Source of the DNA: Aurantibacter_A sp039941195
Lineage (GTDB): Bacteria > Bacteroidota > Bacteroidia > Flavobacteriales > Flavobacteriaceae
Reading direction: 5' to 3'
NCBI RefSeq assembly: GCF_039941195.1
Contig: NZ_JBDVFA010000025.1
Span: 1 to 64,000, forward strand
Length of the DNA stretch: 64,000 nt
Position numbers and translations under genes: made by a program
Part shown: one piece after another, positions 36,921 through 45,709 of the stretch
Numbering within the stretch: the stretch's first letter is position 1
Layout of the letters: every line of letters begins with the position of its first letter
The notes under the pieces: model-generated
Database searches by the model: none
What the model saw: the letters and a program-made list of their open reading frames with translations, nothing else
What the model was told of the DNA's origin: nothing

Positions 36921-37616
36921 TTAAATGGTTGCGCCAATAGCTCTATTTTGATTTTCGGTAACTACTTGTCCATCGAACAAATTGATAACTCTGTGCGCAT
37001 AATGCGAATCTCTGTCTGAGTGCGTTACCATTACTATGGTGGTGCCTTCTTGATTTAATTCGGTCAAGAGATTCATAACTTCAATTCCGTTTTTAGAATC
37101 AAGATTTCCGGTAGGCTCATCCGCAAGAATTAATTTAGGATTTGTAACAACAGCTCTGGCGATTGCAACACGTTGTTGTTGCCCACCAGATAATTGATGC
37201 GGAAAATGCTTTTCTCGATGTGCAATTTTCATACGTTCAAGTACTTTCATAACCTTTTCACGTCGTTCACTTTTGCCCATTTTTAAATAGATTAATGGAA
37301 GCTCTACATTTTCGAAAACAGTAAGTTCATCGATGAGGTTAAAACTTTGAAAAACGAAGCCTAAGTTTCCTTTTCGTAATTCGGTACGTTGGCGTTCTTT
37401 TAGTCCGCCTACTTCATGACCAGCAAATTTGTAGCTGCCTTCGGTAGGATTGTCTAACATACCTATGATGTTTAACAAAGTAGATTTACCACAACCGGAT
37501 GGCCCCATAATTGCAGCAAATTCACCATCATCAACTTTGAAGTTCACATTGTTTAGTGCCAAGGTTTCTACCTCCTCAGTTCTAAAGCTTTTCTTTAAGT
37601 TTTGTATCTGTATCAT
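36921..37616 (-). CDS. MacB/LolD-type ABC transporter ATP-binding protein (first copy)
   Basis: This 231-residue ATPase has canonical motifs throughout: Walker A GPSGCGKST (39-47), Q-loop FVFQSFNLIDELTV, signature LSGGQQQRVAIARA, Walker B LILADEP, D-loop GNLDS and H-loop VTHSDR. It lies between the adaptor gene (61-base spacer) and permease copy 8, which matches the macA-macB order except that ATPase and permease are separate proteins. It probably energises several of the eight permeases. Confidence 0.93.
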   Translation of the reverse strand: MIQIQNLKKSFRTEEVETLALNNVNFKVDDGEFAAIMGPSGCGKSTLLNIIGMLDNPTEGSYKFAGHEVGGLKERQRTELRKGNLGFVFQSFNLIDELTVFENVELPLIYLKMGKSERREKVMKVLERMKIAHREKHFPHQLSGGQQQRVAIARAVVTNPKLILADEPTGNLDSKNGIEVMNLLTELNQEGTTIVMVTHSDRDSHYAHRVINLFDGQVVTENQNRAIGATI

Positions 37617-37677
37617 ATCTTGTTTTGTAATTGATTGTTGTTATTAAAGACTTTCGTTTTTTAAGTTAGTGACAGTT

Positions 37678-38928
37678 TTATTTTAAAACTATTTTTTCGG
37701 CTTCACCGAATGAATCATAATTACTTGTAATTACTTTTTCACCCGCTTGTAAACCTTCTAATACTTCGTAATATCTTGAGTTCTGTTTACCAATTCGAAT
37801 ATTTCTTTTTAGTGCCTCATCGCCATCTACAGTTACAACAAATATCCATTGGCCTCCCGTACTCTGAAAAAAGCTTCCTTTAGGGAGTAGTAATGCATCA
37901 CTAGATTCTCCTAATTGCAATTTTATATTGTAACTCTGTCCAGTTCTAATGGTTTCAGGTTTATCAGCAGTAAAAACTAAATCAACTTTAAATTTTCCAT
38001 TACGCACTTCGGGGTAAACTTTGCGAACACGAAGTGGAAATTCGGTTCCATTTCTTTCAATTGTTGCTATTAAATCTCGCTGTACGCGATCGATATAATG
38101 CTCGTCTATACTCGCTTCAATTTTATAATCAGTAAGTACATTAACTTGACCAATACGTTGGCCTTGTGTTATATTCTGACCAATTTCAGCATCGAGAAAA
38201 CCTAATTGACCATCGGCTGGTGCGCGAACATTCAAGTGATCTAAACGTTGATAAACCATACCTAGCGTTTTATGCATCCGGTTTAAATCTGCCTCCAAAA
38301 CAGGTAAAGAAGTTTCTCTTAATTCATCGTCATTTTCTGTCTGTACTTTTACTATTTCGTATTGTTTTTGAGATAGTTCATAGTTTTCTTTTGAGAGTTG
38401 GTAAACTTCTTTTGAGATTAGTTCATCATTAAATAGTGCTTGGTTTTGTTCAAAGTTTCTCTTTAATCGCTGCAATTCAGTACTCGCAGTTGCTAACGAT
38501 TTTCTTCCATTAATTTGTCGGGAATCAAATTCTAATCGGGTAGATCGTAAATTATTTTCCTTTAAAGCCATATTACTTTCACTATTTAATATCTGTTCAT
38601 AAAGACCAATATTATCGAGTTTTAAAATGATATCTCCTTTTTTAACCATAGCTCCTTCTTCTATCAATTTTTCTTCAACACGGCCTCCTTCATAAGCATC
38701 CATATAAATTGTGGCAATTGGAGCAACATTTCCATTAATAGTAATATAATCGTCAAATTTACCTTGTGCTACATCACCAATAGATAGTTTATCCTTTTCA
38801 GTTCTAAAAGTAGAAACTGAAGTGGAAAATAATAGCTGGTACCCAACATAGAGTACTAATAATCCTAGCGCAATATAACCGTAGTGTTTTGGGCGTAATC
38901 CTTTTTTCTTTTCTAATTGTATGTCCAT
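37678..38928 (-). CDS. HlyD/MacA-like periplasmic adaptor protein
   Basis: This 416-residue membrane-fusion protein has one N-terminal membrane helix (about residues 17-36). A biotinyl-lipoyl-like segment follows (GGRVEEKLIEEGAMVKKGD), then a long alpha-helical hairpin (about 115-200) and beta-barrel domains that include LNVRAPADGQLGFLDAEIG. It bridges inner-membrane permease and outer-membrane TolC in a tripartite exporter. It lies 68 bases after the TolC-like gene and directly before the ATPase. It is the only adaptor for eight permeases in the window. Confidence 0.92.
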   Translation of the reverse strand: MDIQLEKKKGLRPKHYGYIALGLLVLYVGYQLLFSTSVSTFRTEKDKLSIGDVAQGKFDDYITINGNVAPIATIYMDAYEGGRVEEKLIEEGAMVKKGDIILKLDNIGLYEQILNSESNMALKENNLRSTRLEFDSRQINGRKSLATASTELQRLKRNFEQNQALFNDELISKEVYQLSKENYELSQKQYEIVKVQTENDDELRETSLPVLEADLNRMHKTLGMVYQRLDHLNVRAPADGQLGFLDAEIGQNITQGQRIGQVNVLTDYKIEASIDEHYIDRVQRDLIATIERNGTEFPLRVRKVYPEVRNGKFKVDLVFTADKPETIRTGQSYNIKLQLGESSDALLLPKGSFFQSTGGQWIFVVTVDGDEALKRNIRIGKQNSRYYEVLEGLQAGEKVITSNYDSFGEAEKIVLK

Positions 38929-38996
38929 TTCTTCCTTATCTGTTGATAGTTGTTAGTTTTAATGTGGCTAACTTATTTCTTAATAGTAATTACTCT

Positions 38997-40343
38997 TTAT
39001 TCTATTTGAAAAACGGGTAGTCCATTATAAAAATCCAATGTGCTTTTATTAATTTCAGCACGCAATCGAACCTGTAAATTTTCATTTTGGGCACTGGCGA
39101 ATAAATTTTTTGCTGTAAATAATTCAATGGCATTTATCATTCCTTTTTCATATCGTTTTTGAGCAATGGTAAATGCTAAATTTTGCGCTTCCATTTTTTT
39201 TGTACTCTGATCTTTTTCAACTGCTAATGACTCCTGTTCTTGTACTAACTGTTGAATAGTCTGGAAGAGTTCTTGCTCTTGTATGTCTAAATTGTTTTCC
39301 GAACGTAGTCGTTCAATTTTTGCTTGTTTAACTCTTGATCTTGCTGACCAACCATTACTTATTGGAACACTTAAATTTAGACCTATATATTTAGAGGTGT
39401 TGTCTCTAAATTGCTCTCTAAAAGGAAGTGTATTACCTAAAGTATCTCTAGTAGTTTCAAAATAGCCAGTGCCCGTACCTGCAAAAAATGTTAATGAAGG
39501 GTATAAACTTCCACGCACTACTGCCACTTGTTTTTTTGCAGCTTTTGCTCGTAATTCTTGTGCCTTAATTAAGGGAATAAATTCGCGAGCTATAGCATAA
39601 ACTGAATCTGATTTTTTTTCAACATCGAAAGTTTTATTTTCCGAATTTCCTAATGCCGTTTGAATTGTAATGTTCGAGGCATTTTCTAAATTCATTTCTT
39701 GTATCAAGTTTAATTTCGCAGCCTTTAATTGATTTTCGCTTTGTGTTAAATTCAGTTTATCTGTAAGCAATAGCGATTGCGCTTCATAACTATCGGCTCC
39801 TGCTTTTAAACCTAATTCAATTTGCTTTTCAACCAAATTAAAATTTGTTTGTGATACGTTTAATTGTTCATTTGAAATCGCTACCAAACCTTCATAGAAT
39901 TGAATATCATAAAAAGCTTGCATAACACGGAAAGCCAATAAATATTTCTGGTGCAAAGCTTCCTGTTGCGTTGCTTTATAGAGAAATTTAGAAGCCTTTA
40001 TAGAATTAATTTTTTGAAAACCTTGAAAGAGATCAATGGTAGATTCAAGAGAATAATTATTCGAAAAGAATTCCGAAGTAACTACATCATTAGTAAATGG
40101 ATCTGTACTTCTACCATAATTAATAGCATAGCTAGAATTTGCATTAACATTAGGTAAAAGGTCACGTATTGATTGTCTATACGTTTCTCTTCCAGCTTGC
40201 TCCGTATAATTAAAGTCGTTTAATTGTAGATTGTGCTGTAAAGCATAAGCTACACATTCATCTAAAGTCCATTTTTCTTGAGCAGAAACAAAAGCTCTAG
40301 ACAATAGTAGGAAAACAATTAATATTGAAAATTTCAGATTCAT
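38997..40343 (-). CDS. TolC-family outer-membrane efflux protein
   Basis: This 448-residue outer-membrane channel has a signal peptide (residues 1-21, ending VSAQ) and two TolC/OEP repeats rich in long amphipathic helices. The typical opening WTLDECVAYALQHN is present, as is SVPISNGWSARSRVKQAK in the second repeat. It is the first gene of the first transcription unit. A sigma-54-like promoter lies 25 bases upstream (40368-40383), with a tandem dyad enhancer at 40447-40485. It forms the exit duct of the exporter with the HlyD-like adaptor. Confidence 0.93.
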   Translation of the reverse strand: MNLKFSILIVFLLLSRAFVSAQEKWTLDECVAYALQHNLQLNDFNYTEQAGRETYRQSIRDLLPNVNANSSYAINYGRSTDPFTNDVVTSEFFSNNYSLESTIDLFQGFQKINSIKASKFLYKATQQEALHQKYLLAFRVMQAFYDIQFYEGLVAISNEQLNVSQTNFNLVEKQIELGLKAGADSYEAQSLLLTDKLNLTQSENQLKAAKLNLIQEMNLENASNITIQTALGNSENKTFDVEKKSDSVYAIAREFIPLIKAQELRAKAAKKQVAVVRGSLYPSLTFFAGTGTGYFETTRDTLGNTLPFREQFRDNTSKYIGLNLSVPISNGWSARSRVKQAKIERLRSENNLDIQEQELFQTIQQLVQEQESLAVEKDQSTKKMEAQNLAFTIAQKRYEKGMINAIELFTAKNLFASAQNENLQVRLRAEINKSTLDFYNGLPVFQIE

Positions 40344-40367
40344 AATTTATTAGTATGCCATATTGTA

Positions 40368-40383
40368 AGCTACTCTTGTGCCA
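40368..40383 (-). promoter_or_regulatory. Sigma-54 promoter P-A for the tolC-hlyD-ABC unit
   Basis: On the minus strand TGGCACAAGAGTAGCT matches the sigma-54 consensus TGGCACG-N4-TTGCW except at two positions; the -24 GG and -12 GC are both present at the correct spacing. The predicted start is near 40357, giving a 14-base leader. Confidence 0.68.
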
Positions 40384-40446
40384 AAAACATATAACACTGA
40401 CAATAAGATAGTTGCGTTTTAAAAGAGTTGTGCCTTAATTGTATTT

Positions 40447-40485
40447 TGTAAAATAGTTTGACAGTTATTGTAAAATATTTGGACA
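40447..40485. promoter_or_regulatory. Tandem dyad enhancer, copy A
   Basis: The dyads TGTAAAATAGTTTGACA (40447-40463) and TGTAAAATATTTGGACA (40469-40485) are separated by 5 bases (period 22). The centre lies about 109 bases upstream of P-A. The site is also about 140 bases upstream of the response-regulator gene, so autoregulation is possible. Confidence 0.72.
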
Positions 40486-40626
40486 CTTTGTAAATTAAGT
40501 TAAATACTAATTGTAGTTTTAAAAATAAAAGAATCGTAATGGATATAGTACTTTGAAAGTCTGTTTTACTGATGATGAATTAAATGGAATATTTATTGAA
40601 GCGTTCTTGAATATCAATTTCTTAAT

Positions 40627-41988
40627 ATGTTAGATGCTAAAATTTTGGTTGTGGATGATAACAAAAGTGTGTTAAGCGCACTGGAGATACTTTTACAATT
40701 TGAATATAAAACAGTGCAAACAATATCGAATCCGAATCAATTACCGTCATTTAAAGGATTGCCCGATTTCGACATAGTATTGCTCGATATGAATTTTTCG
40801 GCAGGTGTAAATACTGGAAACGAAGGATTATACTGGTTACGTGAGATTAGAAAAAAAGCACCACAAATTTCAGTGGTAATGATGACCGCTTATGGGGCAG
40901 TAGATTTAGCTGTAAAAGCATTAAAAGAAGGGGCGGCAGATTTTGTTTTAAAACCGTGGAATAATGATAAACTACTAGCAACGGTAAAATCTGCATATGA
41001 ATTACGAAAATCCCGTAAGGAGATAAAGCATCTAAAGCAAAAAGAAGACAACCTTAAGCAAGTAATCAATCAGAATAAAAATGATATAATAGGTAATTCC
41101 AAAGCTTTAAACGGGGTGCTTAAATTAGTTGGTAAGGTTGCTAAAACTGATGTTAATGTTTTAGTTACTGGTGAAAATGGAACCGGAAAAGAGTTAATTG
41201 CTAGGGAGTTACATGCTTCATCTATGCGTAAAGATGAGGTGTTTATAGCCGTTGATATGGGGTCTATTTCCGAGCATCTTTTTGAAAGTGAATTGTTTGG
41301 GCATACAAAAGGATCATTTACTGATGCCAAAGAAGATCGAGCTGGAAAATTTGAAGCGGCCAATGGTGGCACTTTATTTTTAGATGAGATAGGAAACTTA
41401 TCCTTGCAAACACAAGCGAAATTGTTATCTGCTATTCAGAATAGAATGGTCGTTAGGGTAGGGTCGAACAAATCCATCCCTGTTGATATTCGTTTGATAT
41501 GTGCGACTAATGAGAATTTAGATAAAATGGTTGCCGATGGTCTTTTTCGCGAAGATTTGTTATACCGGATAAATACCATTTCAGTTGAAGTACCTGCCTT
41601 GCGGAACAGAGATCAGGATATTTTGGTTTTGGCTGATTTTTATTTGAAAAAATTTGCTACTAAATATGGTAAGCCAGGACTACGAATAAATCAAGATGCT
41701 CAAGAAAAATTGTTGTCATATCCGTGGCCTGGTAATGTGCGTGAACTTTTGCATACAGTAGAGCGAGCCGTTATACTTTCAGAAGGTAACGTATTAAAAT
41801 CTGAGGATTTTTTGTTGAATATAAAACCCAATAATTCACCAGTAATTGCACTAAAAACCTTAGAGGAAATGGAAATACAAATGATTGCAAATGCATTGGA
41901 GAAACACGATGGAAATTACAGTGCGGCAGCAGAACAGCTGGGGATTTCAAGACAAACGCTTTATAATAAAATGAAAAAAATAAAGTAA
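40627..41988 (+). CDS. NtrC-family sigma-54-dependent response regulator
   Basis: This 453-residue transcription activator has three domains: a receiver (phospho-acceptor D54, K109), an AAA+ sigma-54 activator domain and a C-terminal Fis-type helix-turn-helix (YSAAAEQLGISRQTLYNKMK, about 434-451). Walker A is GENGTGKE (182-189). The sigma-54 contact loop, normally GAFTGA, reads GSFTDA (229-234), a variant I recall as frequent in Bacteroidota. It is divergent from the tolC-permease cluster and is followed after 50 bases by its kinase. It is the natural candidate to bind the three tandem dyads. Confidence 0.95.
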   Translation: MLDAKILVVDDNKSVLSALEILLQFEYKTVQTISNPNQLPSFKGLPDFDIVLLDMNFSAGVNTGNEGLYWLREIRKKAPQISVVMMTAYGAVDLAVKALKEGAADFVLKPWNNDKLLATVKSAYELRKSRKEIKHLKQKEDNLKQVINQNKNDIIGNSKALNGVLKLVGKVAKTDVNVLVTGENGTGKELIARELHASSMRKDEVFIAVDMGSISEHLFESELFGHTKGSFTDAKEDRAGKFEAANGGTLFLDEIGNLSLQTQAKLLSAIQNRMVVRVGSNKSIPVDIRLICATNENLDKMVADGLFREDLLYRINTISVEVPALRNRDQDILVLADFYLKKFATKYGKPGLRINQDAQEKLLSYPWPGNVRELLHTVERAVILSEGNVLKSEDFLLNIKPNNSPVIALKTLEEMEIQMIANALEKHDGNYSAAAEQLGISRQTLYNKMKKIK

Positions 41989-42038
41989 TTCCAAAATTTA
42001 AATGACATCAATAAAGTATTTTAATTTGAAAAATAACA

Positions 42039-43388
42039 ATGGTAAGTAGAAGCATTTATTTACAACTTGTAGCCCGCATTGTTTTAATTGCTGCTGCAGC
42101 TCTTTGTGTAGGTTTTTTCTTTTTTGGAAAAAAGTACATTCTAGCTTGTTTGTTTTTAGTTTTATTGATAATACTCACATCATCCTTAATTCATTATGTA
42201 AATCAGACAAATAGAAAGATTGCTTATTTTTTTGATGCTATAAAAAATGAAGATTTTACCCTGCGTTTTCCTGAAAAATTAAGTGTAAAATCGCTGGAAG
42301 AATTGAATCATAGTCTGAATATGTTAAATGAAATGGTTCAAGATATTCATTTAAAAAAGCAAGCGCAAGAACAGTACTATCAGGAAATTATTAAACAAGC
42401 AGATATAGGAATTTTAACTGTAAATGATAAGGGACATATACTTTTTGCTAATGCTACAGTTGAAAAATTATTCAATTATACGCCCTTAAATCATATCAAA
42501 CAATTAGCTCAGGTAGATCAGAATTTATATGCTTTGTTTGAAGAATTAAGGCCTTTTGAAAGTAAGTTAGTCCAGTTGTCTAACGAACGCGAGAAAAAGC
42601 AATTAACCCTAAAATCTACTTCAATATCTTTTGAAGATAAGGAGCTATTATTGGTTGTAGTACAGGATATTGACAAAGAATTGGATGAAAAAGAAACCGA
42701 TTCTTGGGTGAAGTTAATTCGTGTACTTACACATGAAATAATGAATACAATTACACCAATAACTTCTATATCTGAATCTATTTTAAAGTATTACAAAACG
42801 GATACGGGGCTTTTAACTAAAGAAACTATAGAGGAGAGTCATATCATAAATACAACTAAAGGTCTTGAAGTAATAAGAGAGCAGGGTAGTGATTTAATGG
42901 AATTTGTTCAGTCGTATCGCAGTATTTTAAGTATGCCAAAACCTGATAAAAGCCTTATAAAAGCAGACCGTTTATTAGATAAAGTAAAAGTACTTATGGA
43001 TCAAGAGAATGGAAATGGAAGTGTAACATTTGATATTATCGTAAACCCTTTGGATCTTGAACTATTTATTGATGAAAAACAGATTTTGCAAATTTTAATC
43101 AACCTTACAAAAAATGCTATGCAATCATTGAAAGGTACAAAAGATGGAAAAATAAAAATTATTGCCGCGATGTCGACAAATGGTGAAAAGTACATTCAGG
43201 TTTTAGACAATGGTCCTGGTATATCGGCAGATTTAATAGATGAAATTTTTGTCCCGTTTTTCACGACAAAGGAGACAGGTACAGGAATAGGATTAAGTTT
43301 GTCCAAACAAATAATGCACTTACACGGGGGCACAATTAAGGCACATTCAATACCTAATAAGCAGACGTCATTTTTATTAGTTTTTTAA
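42039..43388 (+). CDS. Membrane-bound sensor histidine kinase
   Basis: This 449-residue kinase has two adjacent N-terminal membrane helices (about 8-29 and 32-52) with almost no periplasmic loop, so it probably senses the membrane or a neighbour protein rather than a soluble ligand. A HAMP-like linker, a PAS-like domain (about 115-215), the H-box VLTHEIMNTITP with phospho-acceptor H232 and the ATPase domain (NLTKNAMQSL, DNGPGI, TGIGLSLSKQ) follow. It pairs with the response regulator just upstream. Confidence 0.93.
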   Translation: MVSRSIYLQLVARIVLIAAAALCVGFFFFGKKYILACLFLVLLIILTSSLIHYVNQTNRKIAYFFDAIKNEDFTLRFPEKLSVKSLEELNHSLNMLNEMVQDIHLKKQAQEQYYQEIIKQADIGILTVNDKGHILFANATVEKLFNYTPLNHIKQLAQVDQNLYALFEELRPFESKLVQLSNEREKKQLTLKSTSISFEDKELLLVVVQDIDKELDEKETDSWVKLIRVLTHEIMNTITPITSISESILKYYKTDTGLLTKETIEESHIINTTKGLEVIREQGSDLMEFVQSYRSILSMPKPDKSLIKADRLLDKVKVLMDQENGNGSVTFDIIVNPLDLELFIDEKQILQILINLTKNAMQSLKGTKDGKIKIIAAMSTNGEKYIQVLDNGPGISADLIDEIFVPFFTTKETGTGIGLSLSKQIMHLHGGTIKAHSIPNKQTSFLLVF

Positions 43389-43478
43389 TACTTTCTTTTA
43401 TTTTCTTAAAATGATAGATTATGCTCGATATTATTAGCATAAAAACACAGTTTTATTTCCGAATATGGAAAAGAATTC

Positions 43479-43486
43479 TATATTTG
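43479..43486 (+). promoter_or_regulatory. -7 box of the SDR-uxuA operon
   Basis: TATATTTG matches TAnnTTTG exactly and abuts the LacI-type operator at 43485-43502. The implied start near 43493 would lie inside the operator, the expected arrangement for repression. Confidence 0.55.
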
Positions 43487-43502
43487 CGTTAACGTTAACG
43501 AA
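43485..43502. promoter_or_regulatory. LacI-type operator of the SDR-uxuA-TRAP operon
   Basis: TGCGTTAACGTTAACGAA differs from the perfect palindrome at 4851 by one base. It lies 162 bases before the SDR start and overlaps the predicted transcription start. Confidence 0.75.
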
Positions 43503-43663
43503 ATTATAGTTATTTCGATACGGAAGTTTTTCAACCGACTTATAGAAGCACTCGTTTTTATTTCTTTAGAAGCTAATAATATTGCGAAATACTTTTATGC
43601 ACGAATTTTATATGGTTGAAAAAGGGGCAATTAAAATGATAGTGATTTAATAAAATATAAAGA

Positions 43664-44485
43664 ATGAAGAAAACTGACTTATTTAATATTTCTGGAAAAG
43701 TGATTGTAGTTACAGGGGGTGCGGGAGCACTAGGTGGTAATATGGCCTCTTATTTGTTGACTCAAGGAGCAAAAATTGTAATACTAGATTTATTTCCAGA
43801 AAGCGTAACTAAAAGAGTTGGTGAATTAAAGGACATTGGTGCAGATGTTTTCGGTATAGCCGGTAGTGTTTTAGATCAGGAGCATTTAGAAAAAGCTAAG
43901 AATGAGATTCTTGAAAAATGGGGACAAATAGATGTTTTAATTAATGCGGCAGGTGGAAACATGCCGGGTGCAACAATTGGTGTTGACCAAACTATTTTTG
44001 ATCTTAAGATGGATGATTTTAAGAAGGTTTCTGAATTGAATCTTAATGGATCAGTCTTACCTTCTATGGTTTTTGGAGAAGTAATGGCTAACCAACGTTC
44101 TGGTAGTATTATTAATATTTCTTCAATGACAGCTACACAAGCGGTAACTAGAGTAGTGGGTTATTCTGCCTCAAAAGCAGCTATTGATATTTTCACAAAA
44201 TGGATGGCTACTGAAATGGCTATTAAATTTGAAGGAAGTGTGCGTGTAAATGCAATTGCTCCTGGTTTCTTTATTGGCAATCAAAACCGTGCATTATTAA
44301 CAAATGAAGATGGTAGTTATACGGATAGAGGAAATACGATTATAGACAATACACCAATGAAACGTTTTGGTGATGCCGACGAATTGAATGGAGCGATTCA
44401 CTGGTTAATGAGTGATGCTGCATCTTTTGTAACAGGTACAATTGTACCAATTGATGGTGGATTTAGTGCGTTTAGCGGAGTGTAA
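43664..44485 (+). CDS. SDR-family oxidoreductase, probable D-mannonate oxidoreductase (fructuronate reductase)
   Basis: This 273-residue short-chain dehydrogenase has the nucleotide-binding motif TGGAGALG (17-24), the NAAG motif (94-97), and the catalytic residues S153/S154, Y167 and K171 (YSASK). It lies 19 bases before uxuA, and by analogy with SDR-type UxuB/YjmF enzymes it probably reduces fructuronate to mannonate in the cytoplasm. The classical long-chain UxuB is absent here. It is the first gene of a six-gene operon with the TRAP transporter. The family is certain; the exact substrate is inferred from its neighbours. Confidence 0.85.
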   Translation: MKKTDLFNISGKVIVVTGGAGALGGNMASYLLTQGAKIVILDLFPESVTKRVGELKDIGADVFGIAGSVLDQEHLEKAKNEILEKWGQIDVLINAAGGNMPGATIGVDQTIFDLKMDDFKKVSELNLNGSVLPSMVFGEVMANQRSGSIINISSMTATQAVTRVVGYSASKAAIDIFTKWMATEMAIKFEGSVRVNAIAPGFFIGNQNRALLTNEDGSYTDRGNTIIDNTPMKRFGDADELNGAIHWLMSDAASFVTGTIVPIDGGFSAFSGV

Positions 44486-44504
44486 ATTAATTTAGGAAGA
44501 TCAA

Positions 44505-45686
44505 ATGAAAATGCAACAAACTTGGAGATGGTACGGTCCGAATGACCCAGTCTCATTAATAGATATAGTACAAGCGGGTGCAACAGGTGTTGTTTCGGCA
44601 TTACATCAAATACCTAATGGACAAGTATGGTCCGTTGAGGCGATTAAAGAGCGTAAAAACATTATTGAAGCAGCCGGATTAGCGTGGAGTGTTGTTGAAA
44701 GTATACCGGTACATGAAAATATAAAAACTCGTTCTGGAGATTTTCAGAAATATATCGAAAATTATAAAACAAGTATTCAAAATTTGGCTAGTTGCGGAAT
44801 TAATATTGTGTGCTATAATTTTATGCCCGTTTTAGATTGGACAAGAACCTCTTTAGACTTCGAAGTTGAAGATGGTTCAAAAGCTTTACTTTTTGAAGTA
44901 ATAGCATTTGCAGCTTTTGAGCTTTATTTATTAAAAAGACCTGGTGCAGAAGACCAATATACAGAGGCTCAAAAACAAGAAGCAAAAACATATTTCGAAT
45001 CACTAACGGAGACTGATAAAGAAGTTTTAATTAACAATATTATAGCTGGCCTGCCTGGAGCTGAAGAAGGCTATACATTAGATCAATTTCAACAAATACT
45101 AGATACTTATTCTGAAATTGACGCACAACAACTCCGGGAAAATTTAGTCTCTTTCTTAAAAGAAATAATACCCGTAGCTTCAGAAAATAAGGTGATGATG
45201 TGCATTCACCCAGATGATCCACCATATCCAATATTAGGGTTACCGCGAGTTGTAAGCACAGAAGAAGATTACGCTTATCTTTTTGAGCAAGTTCCAAATA
45301 TCTCAAATGGCATTACATTTTGTACAGGGTCTTTAGGTGTTAGAGGGGATAATAATTTGGTGCAGATAGTTAAAAGGTTTGCAGATCGCGTACACTTCTT
45401 GCATTTAAGAAGTACTAAACGAGATGCTCAAGGAAATTTCTATGAAGCCAATCACTTAGAAGGTGATGTAGATATGTTTGGCGTAATTAAAGCAGTTTTA
45501 ATTGAGCAGAAAAGAAGAGTAGCAGAAGGCAGGTCGGATGCTTCAATTCCAATGCGACCCGATCATGGACATCAAATGCTTGACGATTTAAATAAAAAAA
45601 CGAATCCGGGTTACTCTGGAATAGGAAGACTGAGAGGTTTGGCTGAGTTAAGGGGATTGGAACACGGTATTTATAATTCTTTATAA
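44505..45686 (+). CDS. uxuA: Mannonate dehydratase
   Basis: UxuA dehydrates D-mannonate to 2-keto-3-deoxygluconate (KDG) in the cytoplasm. The 393-residue protein opens with TWRWYGPNDPVSL and has the metal-site segments CYNFMPVLDW, HPDDPPYPILGLPR and RPDHGHQML, all diagnostic. Its length is normal for the family. It is co-transcribed with the SDR gene upstream and the KDPG aldolase downstream. KDG still needs a kinase before the aldolase step; none is encoded in the window. Confidence 0.96.
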   Translation: MKMQQTWRWYGPNDPVSLIDIVQAGATGVVSALHQIPNGQVWSVEAIKERKNIIEAAGLAWSVVESIPVHENIKTRSGDFQKYIENYKTSIQNLASCGINIVCYNFMPVLDWTRTSLDFEVEDGSKALLFEVIAFAAFELYLLKRPGAEDQYTEAQKQEAKTYFESLTETDKEVLINNIIAGLPGAEEGYTLDQFQQILDTYSEIDAQQLRENLVSFLKEIIPVASENKVMMCIHPDDPPYPILGLPRVVSTEEDYAYLFEQVPNISNGITFCTGSLGVRGDNNLVQIVKRFADRVHFLHLRSTKRDAQGNFYEANHLEGDVDMFGVIKAVLIEQKRRVAEGRSDASIPMRPDHGHQMLDDLNKKTNPGYSGIGRLRGLAELRGLEHGIYNSL

Positions 45687-45709
45687 ATCGCGATAAATTA
45701 AGATTTAAA

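Noticed and set aside
40500..40626. Sigma-54 promoter for the response-regulator gene itself
   Set aside because: No TGGCAY-N-GC pair with correct spacing was found on the plus strand; autoregulation through enhancer A remains only a possibility.
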